This document shows, piece by piece, positions 24,270 through 35,905 of a stretch of 64,000 nt of DNA. The notes under the pieces were generated by a model that saw only the letters and a program-made list of their open reading frames with translations, was not told the origin of the DNA and searched no databases. Position numbers and translations under genes: made by a program. Origin of the DNA: Artemia franciscana (taxonomy: Eukaryota > Arthropoda > Branchiopoda > Anostraca > Artemiidae). The stretch covers positions 30,586,716 through 30,650,715 of the forward strand of contig NC_088873.1 of the NCBI RefSeq assembly GCF_032884065.1, written 5' to 3'. Positions within the stretch are counted from its first letter, which is position 1. Every line of letters begins with the position of its first letter.

Positions 24270-24650
24270 ACCTAAATACTCTCTGGAATAGAGTCTCACA
24301 CACCAGGCCATGAAAATCTAATAGGAAAGCAGGTCCTGGCTATACGTCGACTTGGGATGATGGAATCACTAGTATGACAAGTTTCATAATGATGGGAAGA
24401 CCTTTTGTCACTAAAAATAATGAGAAAGAACGCAAGACTTAAGAGATACCAACAATGACAGGCAAAAATTCAAACTTGATATACACAACAAACTTCCTGA
24501 GGCTGACCTACATCAAGCACTTGCGTCTTGTTGAAACAAGCTGCAGTATTATCCACACCTTCAACGTACCCAACAATAAAACGCATGGTTTTATTTTGAA
24601 GAATTTGAATATATTTAGAATTTACAGAAAAATTGCGGTGTGCGTATAAC
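24270..24650 (-). pseudogene. LINE ORF2 C-terminal fragment (CR1/L2-like)
   Basis: On the minus strand from about 24650, the frame reads YIQILQNKTMRFI, then NKTQVLDVGQPQE. This parallels RRIQTIQNKAVRLLG and ILDIGQLRDHQ of the LINE at 3604-6420. After a frameshift it continues SSHHYETCHTSD, SRRIARTCFPIRFSWPGV, then a stop, DSIPESI. These match the conserved 'H.TR ... F.FRGP..WNSLP..I' end of CR1-type ORF2. About 125 codons are present. The 5' side is cut by the minisatellite at 24640 and the 3' side by the hairpin element at 24262. Confidence 0.75.
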
Positions 24651-25095
24651 TGAACCGCCGAGTAACTGGACCATAAGCACCTAAACCTCTGTAACTGAAC
24701 CACCGTGTAACTGAACATCTGTGCAAATGAGCCACCGGGCAACTCAACCCCTCTATAATCAAAGCCCAGTGCAACTGAAAACTCGTGTACCTGAACCACC
24801 GGGTAACTGTAAACTATTTAACTAAACCCTCGTGCAACTAAACCCCCTTGCAACTCAACTCCATTTAACTGAACTCCCGTGTAAATGAAGCTTCGTGCAA
24901 CTGAACCGCCTTGCAACTGAGCCCTCGTGTAACTGAATTATCGTGCAACTGAAACACTGAACTCAGGTTTCCAGTATTCCAAAAATATGAGGCAATATCA
25001 TTGGGCAAAGCACAAGCTAGAATTCTTATATGTATAACCTTGTTGGAATTGTTTTTTTCTTAAAGTCATGATATGAACGCCTGTAAAGGTCATTC
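24640..25095 (-). repeat. 17-18 bp minisatellite, copy 2 (inverted)
   Basis: Units with the core tgaaccaccgtgtaac run from about 24645 to 24965. They are followed by gggcaaagcacaag ... accttgttggaattg (25010-25050). The array and this flank are the reverse complement of 8640-9030. Confidence 0.75.
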
Positions 25096-25149
25096 ATAAA
25101 AAAGCTTTGTTTTATTTTTGCAAGAAAAAAAGAAGATCTTATGTCACAA

Positions 25150-26105
25150 ACCATTAAAGGTGATTTATTTCCCTTTTTTCAGATGAATCAGACCTTTCTG
25201 GGTGTTAAATAATCAACATATGTATAGTGAAAAAAGAAATCTTCAATGGAACAGCACGATCATAGAAAAAAAGCAAACGACATACCCGAGGCCTTAACCC
25301 TACTCACCATCCAATTACATAGATCAAACAACATAGCCATATACATTCAACCACAAAGGATGGTCCATGGACAGGCAGTCGTGCATCTAAAAAGAATATG
25401 GCAGGGGGACTGGTTGTACTCCAGCCTTTTTTAACATTCCTTCAACATACTCTGGCAAGAGGTACTTTGTGCTTATGAAGTTGAAACTTCATACGCTCAG
25501 ATACATACCCTCAGCTGTTCTCCTCACATTGCAATTACGTTGTTTTTAAAACTGTAAGCACTAAGTACCTCTTAATTTAGTTGAAGATGCTCCTAAGCAT
25601 TTTTCGAAAGATGGGACGGCTGATACCATCAGCCATTGTAAATATGTTGGTATTTCCTTTTCACAAATGGAAAAGTGTTTTTTTACTTTTTTTGGCATTC
25701 TTTTTGACATTTCCCTAAGGTTTGACCTTAATGATCCATGTTTTTTTTATTTGTAAGATCAAACCTGTCCTCTTTTCTTCATTTAAAAAACACCCTGTAT
25801 GTTAACAATAGGTAACTTGCATAACGTACAGCCGTTGCACCAGGGGCTAGAGGTTATGAGCCCTGGAGGCATAGTTATTTAATCATTGAACTGTTTTAAA
25901 TAACATAGTCATCTCAGAATTGTCGATCAGATGTATTTGGGGAAAAAAGAGAATGGGGGTGAAACCCCTGCGATCACTTTTAACTCTTAAAAAGTCCACT
26001 GGAACTTTTGATTTCCAGTCGAATGAGCATACCCCCCCCCAAGTTCATACAAAAATCTTTTTCATAAAAACCTTATGTGTTAACATTAAGTAACTAGGCG
26101 GCTCA
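25150..26105 (+). repeat. Old dispersed repeat block, copy 2
   Basis: Collinear with 6635-7470 with many substitutions and indels. Shared landmarks are cagatgaatcaga, gttgaaacttcatac, ttagttgaagatg, tttccctaaggtttgacctta, tgcaccaggggct and tgatttccagtcgaatgag. It is followed after about 60 bp by a hairpin element. There is no gene; the 25246-25434 frame lies in an insertion relative to copy 1 and is not recognised. Confidence 0.6.
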
Positions 26106-26177
26106 GCCCCTGAGATTGTTTAAAAGAAAGTTAAAAAAAGGTATTTGTTAGGTCGAGGCACATAGCTAGTAAGGAGC

Positions 26178-27330
26178 GACCCGGCTCAACAGTAACTGAA
26201 ACTCTAAAAAACGGAAATTTGATACCAATAAATATATTAAAGGAATTTAACTTACCGGCTATGATTCTACGTCGTTGGATTCAGTTTAGGGCAAATTGTC
26301 TTCCAATCCAGAACAGGCAAAAAACGTTCGACAAAAATAAAATGATAGTTGGTCCTGATAGGCGGTATGTTTGTCCCCTTTGTAAAGATGATGATGAAAA
26401 CTTGGACCATTTTCTCCGGAAATGCCCGGTGCTCTTGGAAATTTATTTGCATGGGATTAATTTGATGCTTCCGGGTATTCTACAAAATAGTAACCCAACC
26501 ACAATATTTCGAGTGGGAGTATATATAGATAAATCTTTAATAAGAAGAAAAAGTTTTATATGATTAATTTCTTTTGTAGTTAGATTAGGTACTTTTGCGT
26601 TGAATTCTGTTTTTTTGTGCGTGTTCGTACTGTTGTTAATTTCCTTGCTTGTTTGTTATTTATTTATTTTTTTGTGTATATGGCCCACGGGTTTTTGAAA
26701 TACACTTATCTATCTATCTATCTATCTATTAAAGGAATTACCTAATTATGCTGATTTCAAACATGTAAATTTCATTAAGTTAGTCTTATCCATCAAGGGT
26801 TACGAGCCTAAGAATATTTTCTTGATTTTCAAAAAAAGGGGGAGAAACACCCACTAGAAGTCAAGTGACCTTAATGAAAACCACACCATCAGATTCAGCC
26901 TATCAGAGAACCATACTGCATAGGTTTAAAGCTCCTATCGGTAAAAATGGGGAATTTTGTAGTTTTTGCCAGAACAAATGTCACGGATGCGTGTTTTTTT
27001 CCCTGGGGTGATCGTATCGACCCAGTGGTCCTAGAATATCGGAAAAGGGCTCATTCAAATGGAGATTAAAATTTCTAGATCCATTTTTAAGTGACCAAAT
27101 AATTGGAGGGCAACTAGGCCCCCTCCCCCGCCCCTTTTTTCCAGAAATCGTCTGATCAAAATTTTGAGATAGCCAATTGGTTCATCATAATTGAAAGGTC
27201 CAATAACTTTGCCTTTGGGTATAACGTGACCCTCCCCCCCCCCGCAGACCCAACAACAGGTCTTTAAGTTGAAAAATTTTCCCATTCTTTGCGCGTACTT
27301 TTTACTGGAATGTATGCATACATTTTAGGG
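26178..27330 (-). repeat. Hairpin element copy interrupted by a LINE insertion
   Basis: On the plus strand it starts with gtaaggagcgacccggctcaa (the inner terminal repeat) and runs collinearly with the start of the copy at 32157. At 26235 a 3'-truncation-type LINE fragment interrupts it until 26739. The body then resumes (ctgatttcaaacatgtaaat) to about 27330. The hairpin part may be the separate piece at 27825-28215. Confidence 0.75.
26235..26739 (+). mobile_element. 5'-truncated LINE insertion with 13-bp target duplication and (TATC)n tail
   Basis: The 13-mer tattaaaggaatt occurs at 26235-26247 and 26727-26739. The pre-insertion sequence, rebuilt by removing one copy, is collinear with other hairpin-element copies. 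The insert ends in gggtttttgaaatacac followed by (TATC)n at about 26706-26730. Its 5' part encodes a LINE C-terminus, roughly 26254-26563: LRRWIQFRANCLP, then CPLCKDDDENLDHFLRKCPVL, a CX2C...HX4C zinc-finger-like motif typical of some APE-type LINE ORF2 tails. The same type of tail is found in the LINE ending at 45067. The ATG at 26219 belongs to the host repeat and not to the LINE. Confidence 0.85.
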
Positions 27331-27824
27331 TGGGGGGACACATGTTCTAGTAGGTTTGTCCAAGAGAAAATTGGCAAAATGTTTTGAACCAAATCTAGGG
27401 ATTCCACTATTATTAAGGAAAATGGAGCTTATACTTTTCTCCTTTATTAGTAGTGCTATTAGAAATTTGGGTCACAGAAAGCAAATCATCCTTTGAACTA
27501 AGGAAGACATACTTAGGAAGAACTACTGCTAAAAGCTAGTTGCAGCACAAGGCTACTATAGACCAACACAGCTGCGCAAGCTACTTCCCCATCCCCATTT
27601 AGTCTTTTCATCTGGAATAATAAAAAACAATAGAAGTCAAGGAATTGGGCTGAACAAAAAGTATTATTTTGAATCATAGGCTAATGTAAAAATGGGCCAG
27701 CTCTTGTTCAAAACATTTTTTTTCAACCTTTTTCTTTGCATAAGGCTTTCCTTCACTTAATTAGTTACTGATACAAGTTCAAAGCTTTGAAGAAAAATTG
27801 TCATTCCTTTTTGGAAATTAAATA
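27331..27824. other. Stretch without recognisable gene
   Basis: Apparently low-copy AT-rich sequence with no convincing coding or RNA feature. Confidence 0.3.
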
Positions 27825-28250
27825 AAAACAAGCTTTTTCAATTTAAAGCAGGGAGCAATATTAAAACTCAAACTGAACGGAAATTATTATGTATTTGAGG
27901 GGTTTTTCCCCCTCCTCGATACCTTGCTCTTGACGGTAAATTTTAAAATTTTTAAAAGTTAAATTTAATATTTTTTAAGTTAAAATTTTTAAATTTTAAA
28001 AATTTTTAAAGTTAAGAAGCTTCTTAATGTAATTAAACAGCCCTTGTATTTCAAGAGTCACTCTTAAAAATTAGGACAAAAAATCAAACTTTTGGATAAG
28101 GAGCAAGTTATTGAGAAGGGGGGCAACCTTGTCATATACTGAATAATTTCTGTTCGTTTAAGTTTTAATGTTACTCCTTACTTTCATTTGAAAAAAAATT
28201 CAATTTAATTTCTGATCGTTTTTCAAATAATGCCGGTAAATCTGGCTCGC
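27825..28250. repeat. Hairpin-element hairpin, diverged, with AT-expanded loop
   Basis: The left part, aacaagctttttcaatttaaagcagggagcaatattaaaac (here split as aacaagctttttca and gggagcaatattaaaac), faces the right part, aagttttaatgttactcctt. The loop has grown with repeats of ttttaaa/tttaaaattt (27950-28015). It is probably the hairpin end of the copy at 26178-27330 or of another element. Confidence 0.6.
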
Positions 28251-28372
28251 CTCCATGAAAAATTCCCTCCCTTTACGAGATGCTTCTCTGTAGACAGTTT
28301 CTCTTATATAAAATAACACCCCGTAGAATTCCCTCCAGACATTTCGACCTTCGCTGAGTGTGAAATTATTCC

Positions 28373-28512
28373 ATGATTGTTTCGACCCGGTCGACGTTTT
28401 CTGTGCTCCATAGGGGGATTAGAAGTTGGAATGATCTAGATCAGAGTTTTAGAAATAATAGTGATATTTCTTTTTTCAAGAGAGAAATAAAAGAAATCCT
28501 TTTTACTAAGTA
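28373..28512 (+). pseudogene. LINE ORF2 C-terminal fragment
   Basis: The frame reads [20 protein letters not shown], then [15 protein letters not shown]. This is the conserved end of many LINE ORF2 proteins (aromatic-x-x-RG-x-x-x-WN-x-L followed by FKxxxK). Only about 45 codons are recognisable and a stop is not resolved before the microsatellite. It represents a third LINE lineage, different from those at 6300 and 26400. The downstream (AT)n tract may have grown from its tail. Confidence 0.65.
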
Positions 28513-28628
28513 TGAATTTTCAAAGAAACACAAAGTAGAAACAATAGGGAAATTTTTCTCAAGTCAGTGGAATTCAATTCAGTGGGTATTTCGGCCCAAT
28601 ATCCAAGGGTTGTCTTCCGCACAATACG

Positions 28629-28940
<312 letters not shown>

Positions 28941-29209
28941 TAAACTTACATTGAAATGAGAGAATTCAAACTAATGGTGTTTTTTTTTAAACTTAAAAAA
29001 AAAAACAGCCTTAGCATCCTTACTTCAACCAAGTTCAACCAGGACTGATAAACACAATGAAGTGAGATGATAAATTCATTCAAACAAAACAGAACAAAAT
29101 GATTCAATGCAAGTTTTCAAAGCTAATCTTAGGTTTTTGGCATCTTGCCTCAAAGGGCTTTTGTAACTGGCTCAATATTATTATAAGTTGGCTTAGTCAA
29201 ATATTTTGA
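28941..29209. other. Stretch without recognisable gene
   Basis: AT-rich sequence between the microsatellite and a Penelope-like fragment. No feature is supported. Confidence 0.3.
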
Positions 29210-29623
29210 TATTTTGATTCCCGAACCACCTTTTTTTTATCCCCAAATCAATGAGTGAAGATTTTTCAAAAAATATCGTCTGTGAGGGACTATTAAATAT
29301 ATGCCAATCTAAAGCAAAATCAAAGGGGTTATTAGAACTATTTGAAATTAAGGCCTTGTCTATGTCTTAGCCCTTTTTCTAGATTCTGACGGGTCTTGCC
29401 AACATAGTAATTTTCACATTCGCAGGGTATTTGATAGGCCCCTCTTTGGCGAGTAACCGTGGTTTTATCCTCACCGGAGTTTAAGAAATTAACGATTTTA
29501 AAATTATTAGAGAAAACTACATACAGCGTATTTTCTGTGCAAACAATTTTTAATTTCGTTGTGATTTTTGAGATATACGGAAGATTAAGGTCAGAAAGGT
29601 CAGAGTCTGGAGGTACTAGAATC
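29210..29623 (-). pseudogene. Penelope-like element, GIY-YIG endonuclease fragment (copy 1)
   Basis: An open frame reads on the minus strand from about 29623 to 29216. It contains LPYIS, then NFKIVNFLNSGEDKT, the linker typical of Penelope-like ORFs between reverse transcriptase and endonuclease. The GIY-YIG module follows: AYQIPCECENYYVGKTRQNL, then RHRQG, then FDFALDWHIF and FEKSSLIDLGIKKRW. GIY-YIG nucleases make the target nick in Penelope-like retroelements (family knowledge). The GIY part is AYQ and the YIG part is YVG, as in other arthropod copies. The reverse transcriptase is absent upstream. The frame lacks stops over about 135 codons, so it is less decayed than its neighbours, but it is 5'-truncated. 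Confidence 0.8.
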
Positions 29624-30619
29624 TTTTAATCCAATTTGTCTGGTACGGTAAAATCTACCAACTAATTGAGAGTGGGGGCACTACTATTTCAAGCATTATT
29701 TGACTATTCAGAAGTATTTAAAGTAAAATGAGATAAAGGAAAGGAAAGAGGTTTCGAAAGGGAGCTATGACATTTGGAACAACCAAAAAATGATTGGAAT
29801 CAAATTTTTCAACTACACTCGAAAAACGTATTTACCAATTACTTCACTTAACGAGTACAAGTGCCCATTGAACCTTAGGTAAACTATAACTTGAACAAAG
29901 AAGATACTTTTGACTGGATTTCCCTATTATGTGGATGGAATTTTAGATTCCCTAGCATACCTCTAGCTCAACTAATAACACTTGTCCCTCCCTTGCCCTT
30001 TTGTAAAGGCAAAACGAATAGCCTAGCTGTACAGACCGCAGAAAAAAAAATTGGGTAGGTTAAAGAGTGAGCTGGGGGGATGGGGACACAGAACCCTCTT
30101 CAAGGTTCAAACTCCACCGTATTGACAACAGTGGCTGACTAGAAGAGGTATACAGAAAAATACAATCTAAGAGAATTCAACTATATGTGTCAGACTGAGA
30201 TATAAAGACTGAGCTTGAAGTTCCAACAGTCATTAGGTTAAGGAGAAAAAAGTTTCTTCAGCCTGCGCTTCCTTGTTGCAAGTTACCCATCTCTTTAATG
30301 ACTGGTTATTCTGAGTTAATTCTCACTATTGTACAATTAATAATAACTTTAGTTTCTGTGAAAGAAACCAATGGATTCATTAATGCTCGTTTAAAGAAAG
30401 GGAAAAATCATAAGATTAATCAAATTTCAGATTGATTTATGTTTCACTATGGCCATAAATTGACTGACTCAGCATTATAACTAAAAAAAAGGGAGAAAAG
30501 GAAAAAAAACACGCAACCGGATTAAAGTCAAATCTAAGAGGGATCGCGAATTTTTTAAAAGAAAATCACAGTTTTCCATAAGCAGGAGAGAGCCTTATAG
30601 ACTGAAAATACTTTAATAA
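29624..30619. other. Stretch without recognisable gene
   Basis: AT-rich and apparently low-copy. It may contain Penelope-like non-coding sequence because it lies between two Penelope fragments of the same orientation. Confidence 0.3.
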
Positions 30620-30800
30620 AAGGAATTAGAGTACCTGACTAAATCAGAGTAGATCCAAAAGGGACTTTGGTTTATCTGAGAGTTTTATTGCTTTAATCAA
30701 CCAATAGTGTGGGTTCTCAAAAGGGAAGATACGACTCTAACTAAAATTAGGGCCAAGAGGGCCAAAACGAATAGGAAGTTCAAAAGTCTTTAATTGACAA
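30620..30800. repeat. Penelope-associated flank, left part
   Basis: The segment gagttttattgctttaatca ... gtgtgggttctcaaaag matches 49990-50040 (gagttttactgctctagtca ... gtgtggttcctcaaaag). It lies downstream of the Penelope coding fragment at 31134-31740, considering that fragment's minus orientation. Confidence 0.5.
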
Positions 30801-31133
30801 TTCAGCTCAAACACAAAATTTTTGGATGTCTCGGTTTGAAAAAGTGATGAAAAGGCACTATAATATTATTTTAACTGTAAATCTAGAGAAATTGAGAGAA
30901 GACAGTTGGTTTCCGAAGATATTTAAAGAATTTCAGCAACTAACTTCGTACTTAAAACTGGTTCTTTAATAATGTCTACTGGTTTTTTAATATATTTTGG
31001 AAGATCCTTTTTCATTAAATTTCTATATAGATTAAATAGTGAATATTCACCCAAGTCCCTATTTAAGGAAATATTATTATTACTTTTAAGTGTAATTCTA
31101 ATTGCTTATCGAACAACTTGCCTTATGCCTAGG

Positions 31134-31740
31134 TCATTGCGAATAAGGGCGGATTCTTTGAAAAGTATTTTTTTGGCTGGGGATTTCAAATACGTGGCTG
31201 CAATAAAAAAAAACCTTGGCAATATTAGAATTTAGAGCTTTAGTGAAATGATCTTTATGCTGTTGTAGGCGTTTCTCTAAAAACTGGTGAGCTCTATCTA
31301 CATAGTATTTGCCACAGTCATATGGTATTTGATAGACCCTTCTTCGGCGAGTAACTGGGGTTTTATCTTCACCATAATTTAGGAAATTCATGACTTTGAA
31401 ATTTTTTGTAAATAGGATTCTCACATGGTAAAATATGATTGATTTTACGGGAGTAAAATCACGTAAAATCACTTTTTAGTCTATGGTTAATTGTATTATT
31501 AATAAGTAAAATGAGATACCCTTTTCCAAAAGTACATCCCTGATAAAATTTAGTTCTGCTGTGATGGGGGAATCAGAACAAATGTTTACGGCACGATCGA
31601 CGCAATAGATTACGACAGCTCTTTTAACTTTTGGAGGGTGATTGGATTTAAAATGAAGATATCTATTGTTTTGTGTTGGTTTTCTGTAAATACTAAAATT
31701 AAGTTTATCTGTGCTACGAATAATCAACACATCCAAGTAT
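31134..31740 (-). pseudogene. Penelope-like element, RT C-terminus + GIY-YIG (copy 2)
   Basis: Two frames (31476-31736 and 31134-31472) join with a frameshift near 31475. The first reads NFSIYRKPTQNNRYLHFKSN then HPPKVKRAVV, the hallmark C-terminal segment of Penelope-like reverse transcriptases (YRKPT..d.YLhf.S.HP...K). The second reads NFKVMNFLNYGEDKTPVTRR, then VYQIPYDCGKYYVDRAHQFL and EKRLQQHK, a GIY-YIG module. The second half of the motif is YVD, where copy 1 has YVG. The catalytic palm of the reverse transcriptase is missing upstream. Copy 2 is clearly related to the fragment at 29210-29623, and both face the same way. Confidence 0.85.
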
Positions 31741-31759
31741 GATATTTTGGTTCATAACT

Positions 31760-32130
31760 CTGACTCGTTTAATTATGACTTGTTCCGTCCTTCATAATAA
31801 AATCTAGCCAATCGTAACTTTCTGTTAGTAGTAGTTTTTTATCTCTTTATCTAAATATTATCGGTTTATCTTACGACATTCAAATATTCTAGTTTTATAA
31901 GAAATTGGACTAAGTTATATTTCTCGTTATTTACTATGGTTCCAATGTGTTGTGACATTCAGTGCTTGCTATTCTCTGAATCAAAAAGATGTCACTACAA
32001 TTCACAACTTGTCCATATCCAATCCGAAAGTATTTTTAAGTTAAGGTATTTGAATAGTTGGGTTGATTTTAATTTCTGATGAATTGACATTTAATGGACA
32101 AAAGAAGATTCAGCCTTTGCAGAAATTGAG
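31760..32130. repeat. Penelope-associated flank, right part
   Basis: Landmarks gacttgttccgtccttc, tagtagttttttat, gacattcaaatat, ggacaaaagaagattca and gaaattgagt occur in the same order at 50160-50690. At the 50-kb locus the Penelope coding part is absent and the two flanks are almost adjacent. Confidence 0.6.
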
Positions 32131-32134
32131 TCAA

Positions 32135-33762
32135 ACAGTTCGTGGTAACGAACTGTAGTAAGGAGCGACCCGGCTCAATAGTAACCAAAACTCTAAAAAA
32201 TGGAATTTTGATACAAATACCTACATCAAAAGAATCGCATTTTAATGCTGATTTTAAATATATAAGTTTCATCAAGTTTAGTCTTACCCATCAAAAGTTA
32301 CGAGCCTGAGAAAATTTGCGTTATTTTAGAAAATAGGGGGAAACGCCCCCTAGAAGTCATATAATCTTAACGAAAATCACACCATCAGATTCAGCGTATC
32401 AGAGAACCCTACTGTAGAAGTTTCAAGCTCCTATCTACAAAAATGTGGAATTTTGTATTTTTTGCCAGAAGGCAGATCACGGATGCGTGTTTATTTGTTT
32501 TTTTGTTTTTTTGTTTTTTTTTGTTTTTTTCCCAGGGGTGATCGTATCGACCCAGTTGTCCTAGAATGTTGCAAGAGGGCTCATTCTAACGGAAATGAAA
32601 AGTTCTAGTGCCCTTTTTAAGTGACCAAAAAAGCTGGAGGGCACCTAGGCCCCCTCCCACGCTAATTATTTTACCAAAGTCAACGGATCAAAATTCTGAG
32701 ATAGCCATTTTATTCAGCGTAGTCGAAAAACCTTATAACTATGTCTTTAGGGACGACTTACTCCCCCATAGTCCCCATGGGAGGGGCAACAAGTTACAAA
32801 CTTTGACCAATGCTTACATATAGTAATGGTTATTGGGAAGTGTAAAGGCGTTTTCAGGAGGATTTTTTTGGTTGGGGGAGGGGTTGAGAAGAGGGGTATA
32901 TGCTGGGGGAACTTTCCATCGATAATTTGTCATGGGGGATGAAATTCTTCATGAAGGGAGCGCAGGATTTACTAGCATTATTTAAAAACACAATGAAAAA
33001 ATAAATATGAAAAAGTACTTTCAGCTGGAAGTAAGGAACAGCATTGAAACTTAAAACAAACAGAAATTATTACCCATTTGAGGGGCTCACCTCCTCCTAA
33101 TACCTCGCTCTTTACGTTAAAGAATTTTTAGTAATTTCAACTATTTATTCTACGGCTTTTGTGATTCTGGGGTCATTCTTAATGAATTACGACAAAATTT
33201 AAGCTTTAGTGTAAAGAGCGAGGATCTGACAAGGGGGCGAACCCCCTCATATATGTAATAAAAATATGAGAATACAAAAGTTCTTTACGTAAGCTAATTT
33301 ATAAGTTACGTAAATCTCTTACTAATAAAATATTCGTAAAAAATTAAAAGTTCTAGTTGCCTTTTTAATTAACCAAAAAATCGGAGGGCAACTAGGCTTC
33401 CTCCCCCGCTCTTTTTTTCTCAAAATCATTCGATCACAATTATGAGAAAGCCATTTAGCCAAAAAAAAAAAAAAAATGCAAATTTCGCTTTAATTATTCC
33501 TCTGCGGAGAGCCAAAATCAAAACATGCATTGATTCAAAAACATTCAGAAATTAAATAAAAAAAAAACAAGTTTTTATAACTGAAAGTAAGGAGCGACAT
33601 TAAAACTTAAAACGAACAGAAATTACTTCGTATATGAAAGAGGCTGCTTCCTCATCAACGCCCCGCTCTTTACGCTAAAGTTTTTTACTGTTTTAAAAAG
33701 AAGAATTGATAGACAGAGTCAAACTTTAGCGTAAAGAGCGGGGCGTTGATGAGGAAGCAGCC
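32135..33762 (-). mobile_element. Hairpin element, nearly full-length copy in minus orientation
   Basis: On the plus strand it opens with the terminal palindrome (arms ACAGTTCGT / ACGAACTGT around GGTA, 32135-32156) and agtaaggagcgac (32157-32169). The body follows, then hairpin B (about 33060-33260), the spacer, and hairpin A from 33570. The outer arm of hairpin A stops in gaggaagcagcct near 33762, so about 70 bp of the outer arm is missing. The loop of hairpin A is the reverse complement of the loop in the plus copies, as expected. There is no ORF of note. Confidence 0.8.
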
Positions 33763-33907
33763 TAAGGAATTAAATTTATTAAGCATAAATAGAGAAATCG
33801 ATAAATTAAAAAGAGAAAGATAAATGAATAAACAGATAAATAAAAAGAGAAAAAGAGAAAAGAGTATAATAAGGCATTTTTACAGCCTCCCTCACTTTAA
33901 TTATTAG
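33763..33907. other. Short A-rich spacer
   Basis: A-rich sequence with aaataaa/gaaaaagag motifs between two repeat elements. Confidence 0.3.
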
Positions 33908-35905
33908 TTTTTTATGGCACTTGGTATTAACCAAGTGACATATAGCAGTCGCCAATTCTGTCGGTCTGTCTGTCTGTCTGTCTGTCTGTCGGTCTGTCGG
34001 TCTGTCCCGGTTTTGCTACTTTAGGCACTTCCAGGTAAGCTAGGACGATGAAATTTGGCAAGCGTATCAGGGACCGCACCAGATTAAATTAGAAATAGTC
34101 GTTTTCCCGATTTGACCATCTGGGGGGGAGTGGGGGCCCGGTTAATTCGCAAAAAATAGAAAAAATGAAGTATTTTTAACTTATCAGCGGGTATTTGGAT
34201 CTTAATGAAATTTCATGTTTGGAATGATATTGTGTCTTAGAGCTCTTATTTTAAATCCCGACCGGATCTGATGACATTGGGGGGAGTCGGAGGGGGAAAA
34301 CCTAAAGTCCCGGTTTTGCTACTTTAGGCACTTCCAGGTAAGCTAGGACGATGAAATTTGGCAAGCGTATCAGGGACCGGACCAGATTAAATTTAGAAAT
34401 AGTCGTTTTCCCGATTTGACCATCTGGGGGGGGGGAGTAGGGGCCGGTTAATTCGGAAAAATAGAAAAAATGAAGTATTTTTAACTTATGAGCGGGTGAT
34501 TGGATCTTAATGAAATTTGATGTTTGGAATGATATTGTGTCTCAGAGCTCTTATTTTAAATCCCGACTGGGTCTGATGACATTGGGGGGAGGTGGAGGGG
34601 GGAAACCTAAAATCTTGGAAAACACTTAGAGTAGAGGGATCGGGATGAAACTTGATGGGAAAAATAAGCGCAAGTCCTAGATACATGATTGACATAATCG
34701 GAACTTATTTGTTCTCTTTGGGGTAGTTGGGGGGGGGGGGAGTAAGTCTTAAAAATTAGAAAAATGAGGTATTTTCAACTTGCGAACGGGTGATCGGATC
34801 TCAATGAAATTTGATGTTTAGAAGGATATCGTGTCTTAGAGCTCTTATTTTAAATCCCGACCAGATCTTGTGATGGGGGCGGGGAGTTGGGAGGGGGAAC
34901 CTAAAACTTGGAAAACACTTAGAGTGGAGGATCGGGATGAAACATGGTGGGAAAAATAAACACAAGTCCTAGATAGATGATTGACATAAACGGAACGGAT
35001 CCGCTCTCTTTGGGGTAGTTGGGGGGGGGGGTTAATTCTGAAAAATTAGAAAAAATGAGGTATTTTTAACTTACGAACGGGTGATTGGATCTCCATGAAA
35101 TTTGATTTTTAGAAGGATATCGTGGCTCAAAGCTCTTATTTTAAATCCTGACCAGATCTGGTGACATTGGGGGAAGTTTGGGGTGGGGAGACCTAAAATG
35201 ATGGGAAACGCTTAGATTGGAGGGATTGGGATGAAACTTGGTTGGAAAAATAAGCAAAAGTCTTGCATACGTAATTTACATAATTGGAACGGATCCGCTC
35301 AATTGCGGGGGGGGGGGGGGTAATTCTGAAAAATAAGAAAAATAACGTATTTTTAACTTACGAAGGAGTGATCGGATCTTCATGAAACTTCATATTTAGA
35401 AGGACCTCGTAACTCTGATATCTTATTTTAAATCTCAACCGGATCAAACGTAATTGGGGGGGGGGCAGTTGGGGGGACCGGAAATCTTAGAAAATACTTA
35501 AAGCGGTGAGATCAGGATGAAACTGGATGGGAAGAATAGAAACCTGTCTAAGATACGTGACTGACATAACTGGACCGGATCTGCTCTCTTTGGTGGAATT
35601 GGGAGGGGGGAGGTAATTTTGAAAATTGAGGTATTTGTAACTTACGAAAGGGTGACCAGATCTTAATGAAATTTGATATTTAGAAGGATCTTGTGCTATA
35701 AAGTTTAACTTTAGGTTCTGACCTTCTCACAAGTGCCAAATGAGCTCTTGGCTCTTGGCTCTTCCGACCTCGTACCATATGAGCTCTCGGCTCTTCCGAC
35801 CTCGTCCAAATGAGCTCTTGGCTCTTCCGACCTCGTACCATATGAGCTCTCGGCTCTTCCGACCTCGTCACAAGTGCCATATGAGCTCTTAGCTCTTGTT
35901 TTCAA
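33908..35905 (+). repeat. Array-bearing repeat element, copy 2
   Basis: The head palindrome CACTTGGTATTAACCAAGTG lies at about 33919-33938, followed by (TCTG)n at 33958-34010 and units of about 310 bp as in copy 1. The cccggttttgctacttt start motif occurs twice (34008 and 34309), so the first unit is duplicated. The tail (35725-35905) is a short tandem array of a ~38-bp unit with gagctcttggctcttccgac and accatatgagctc. Minus-strand frames reading EEPRAHMVRGRKSQ come from that tail array. Confidence 0.75.
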
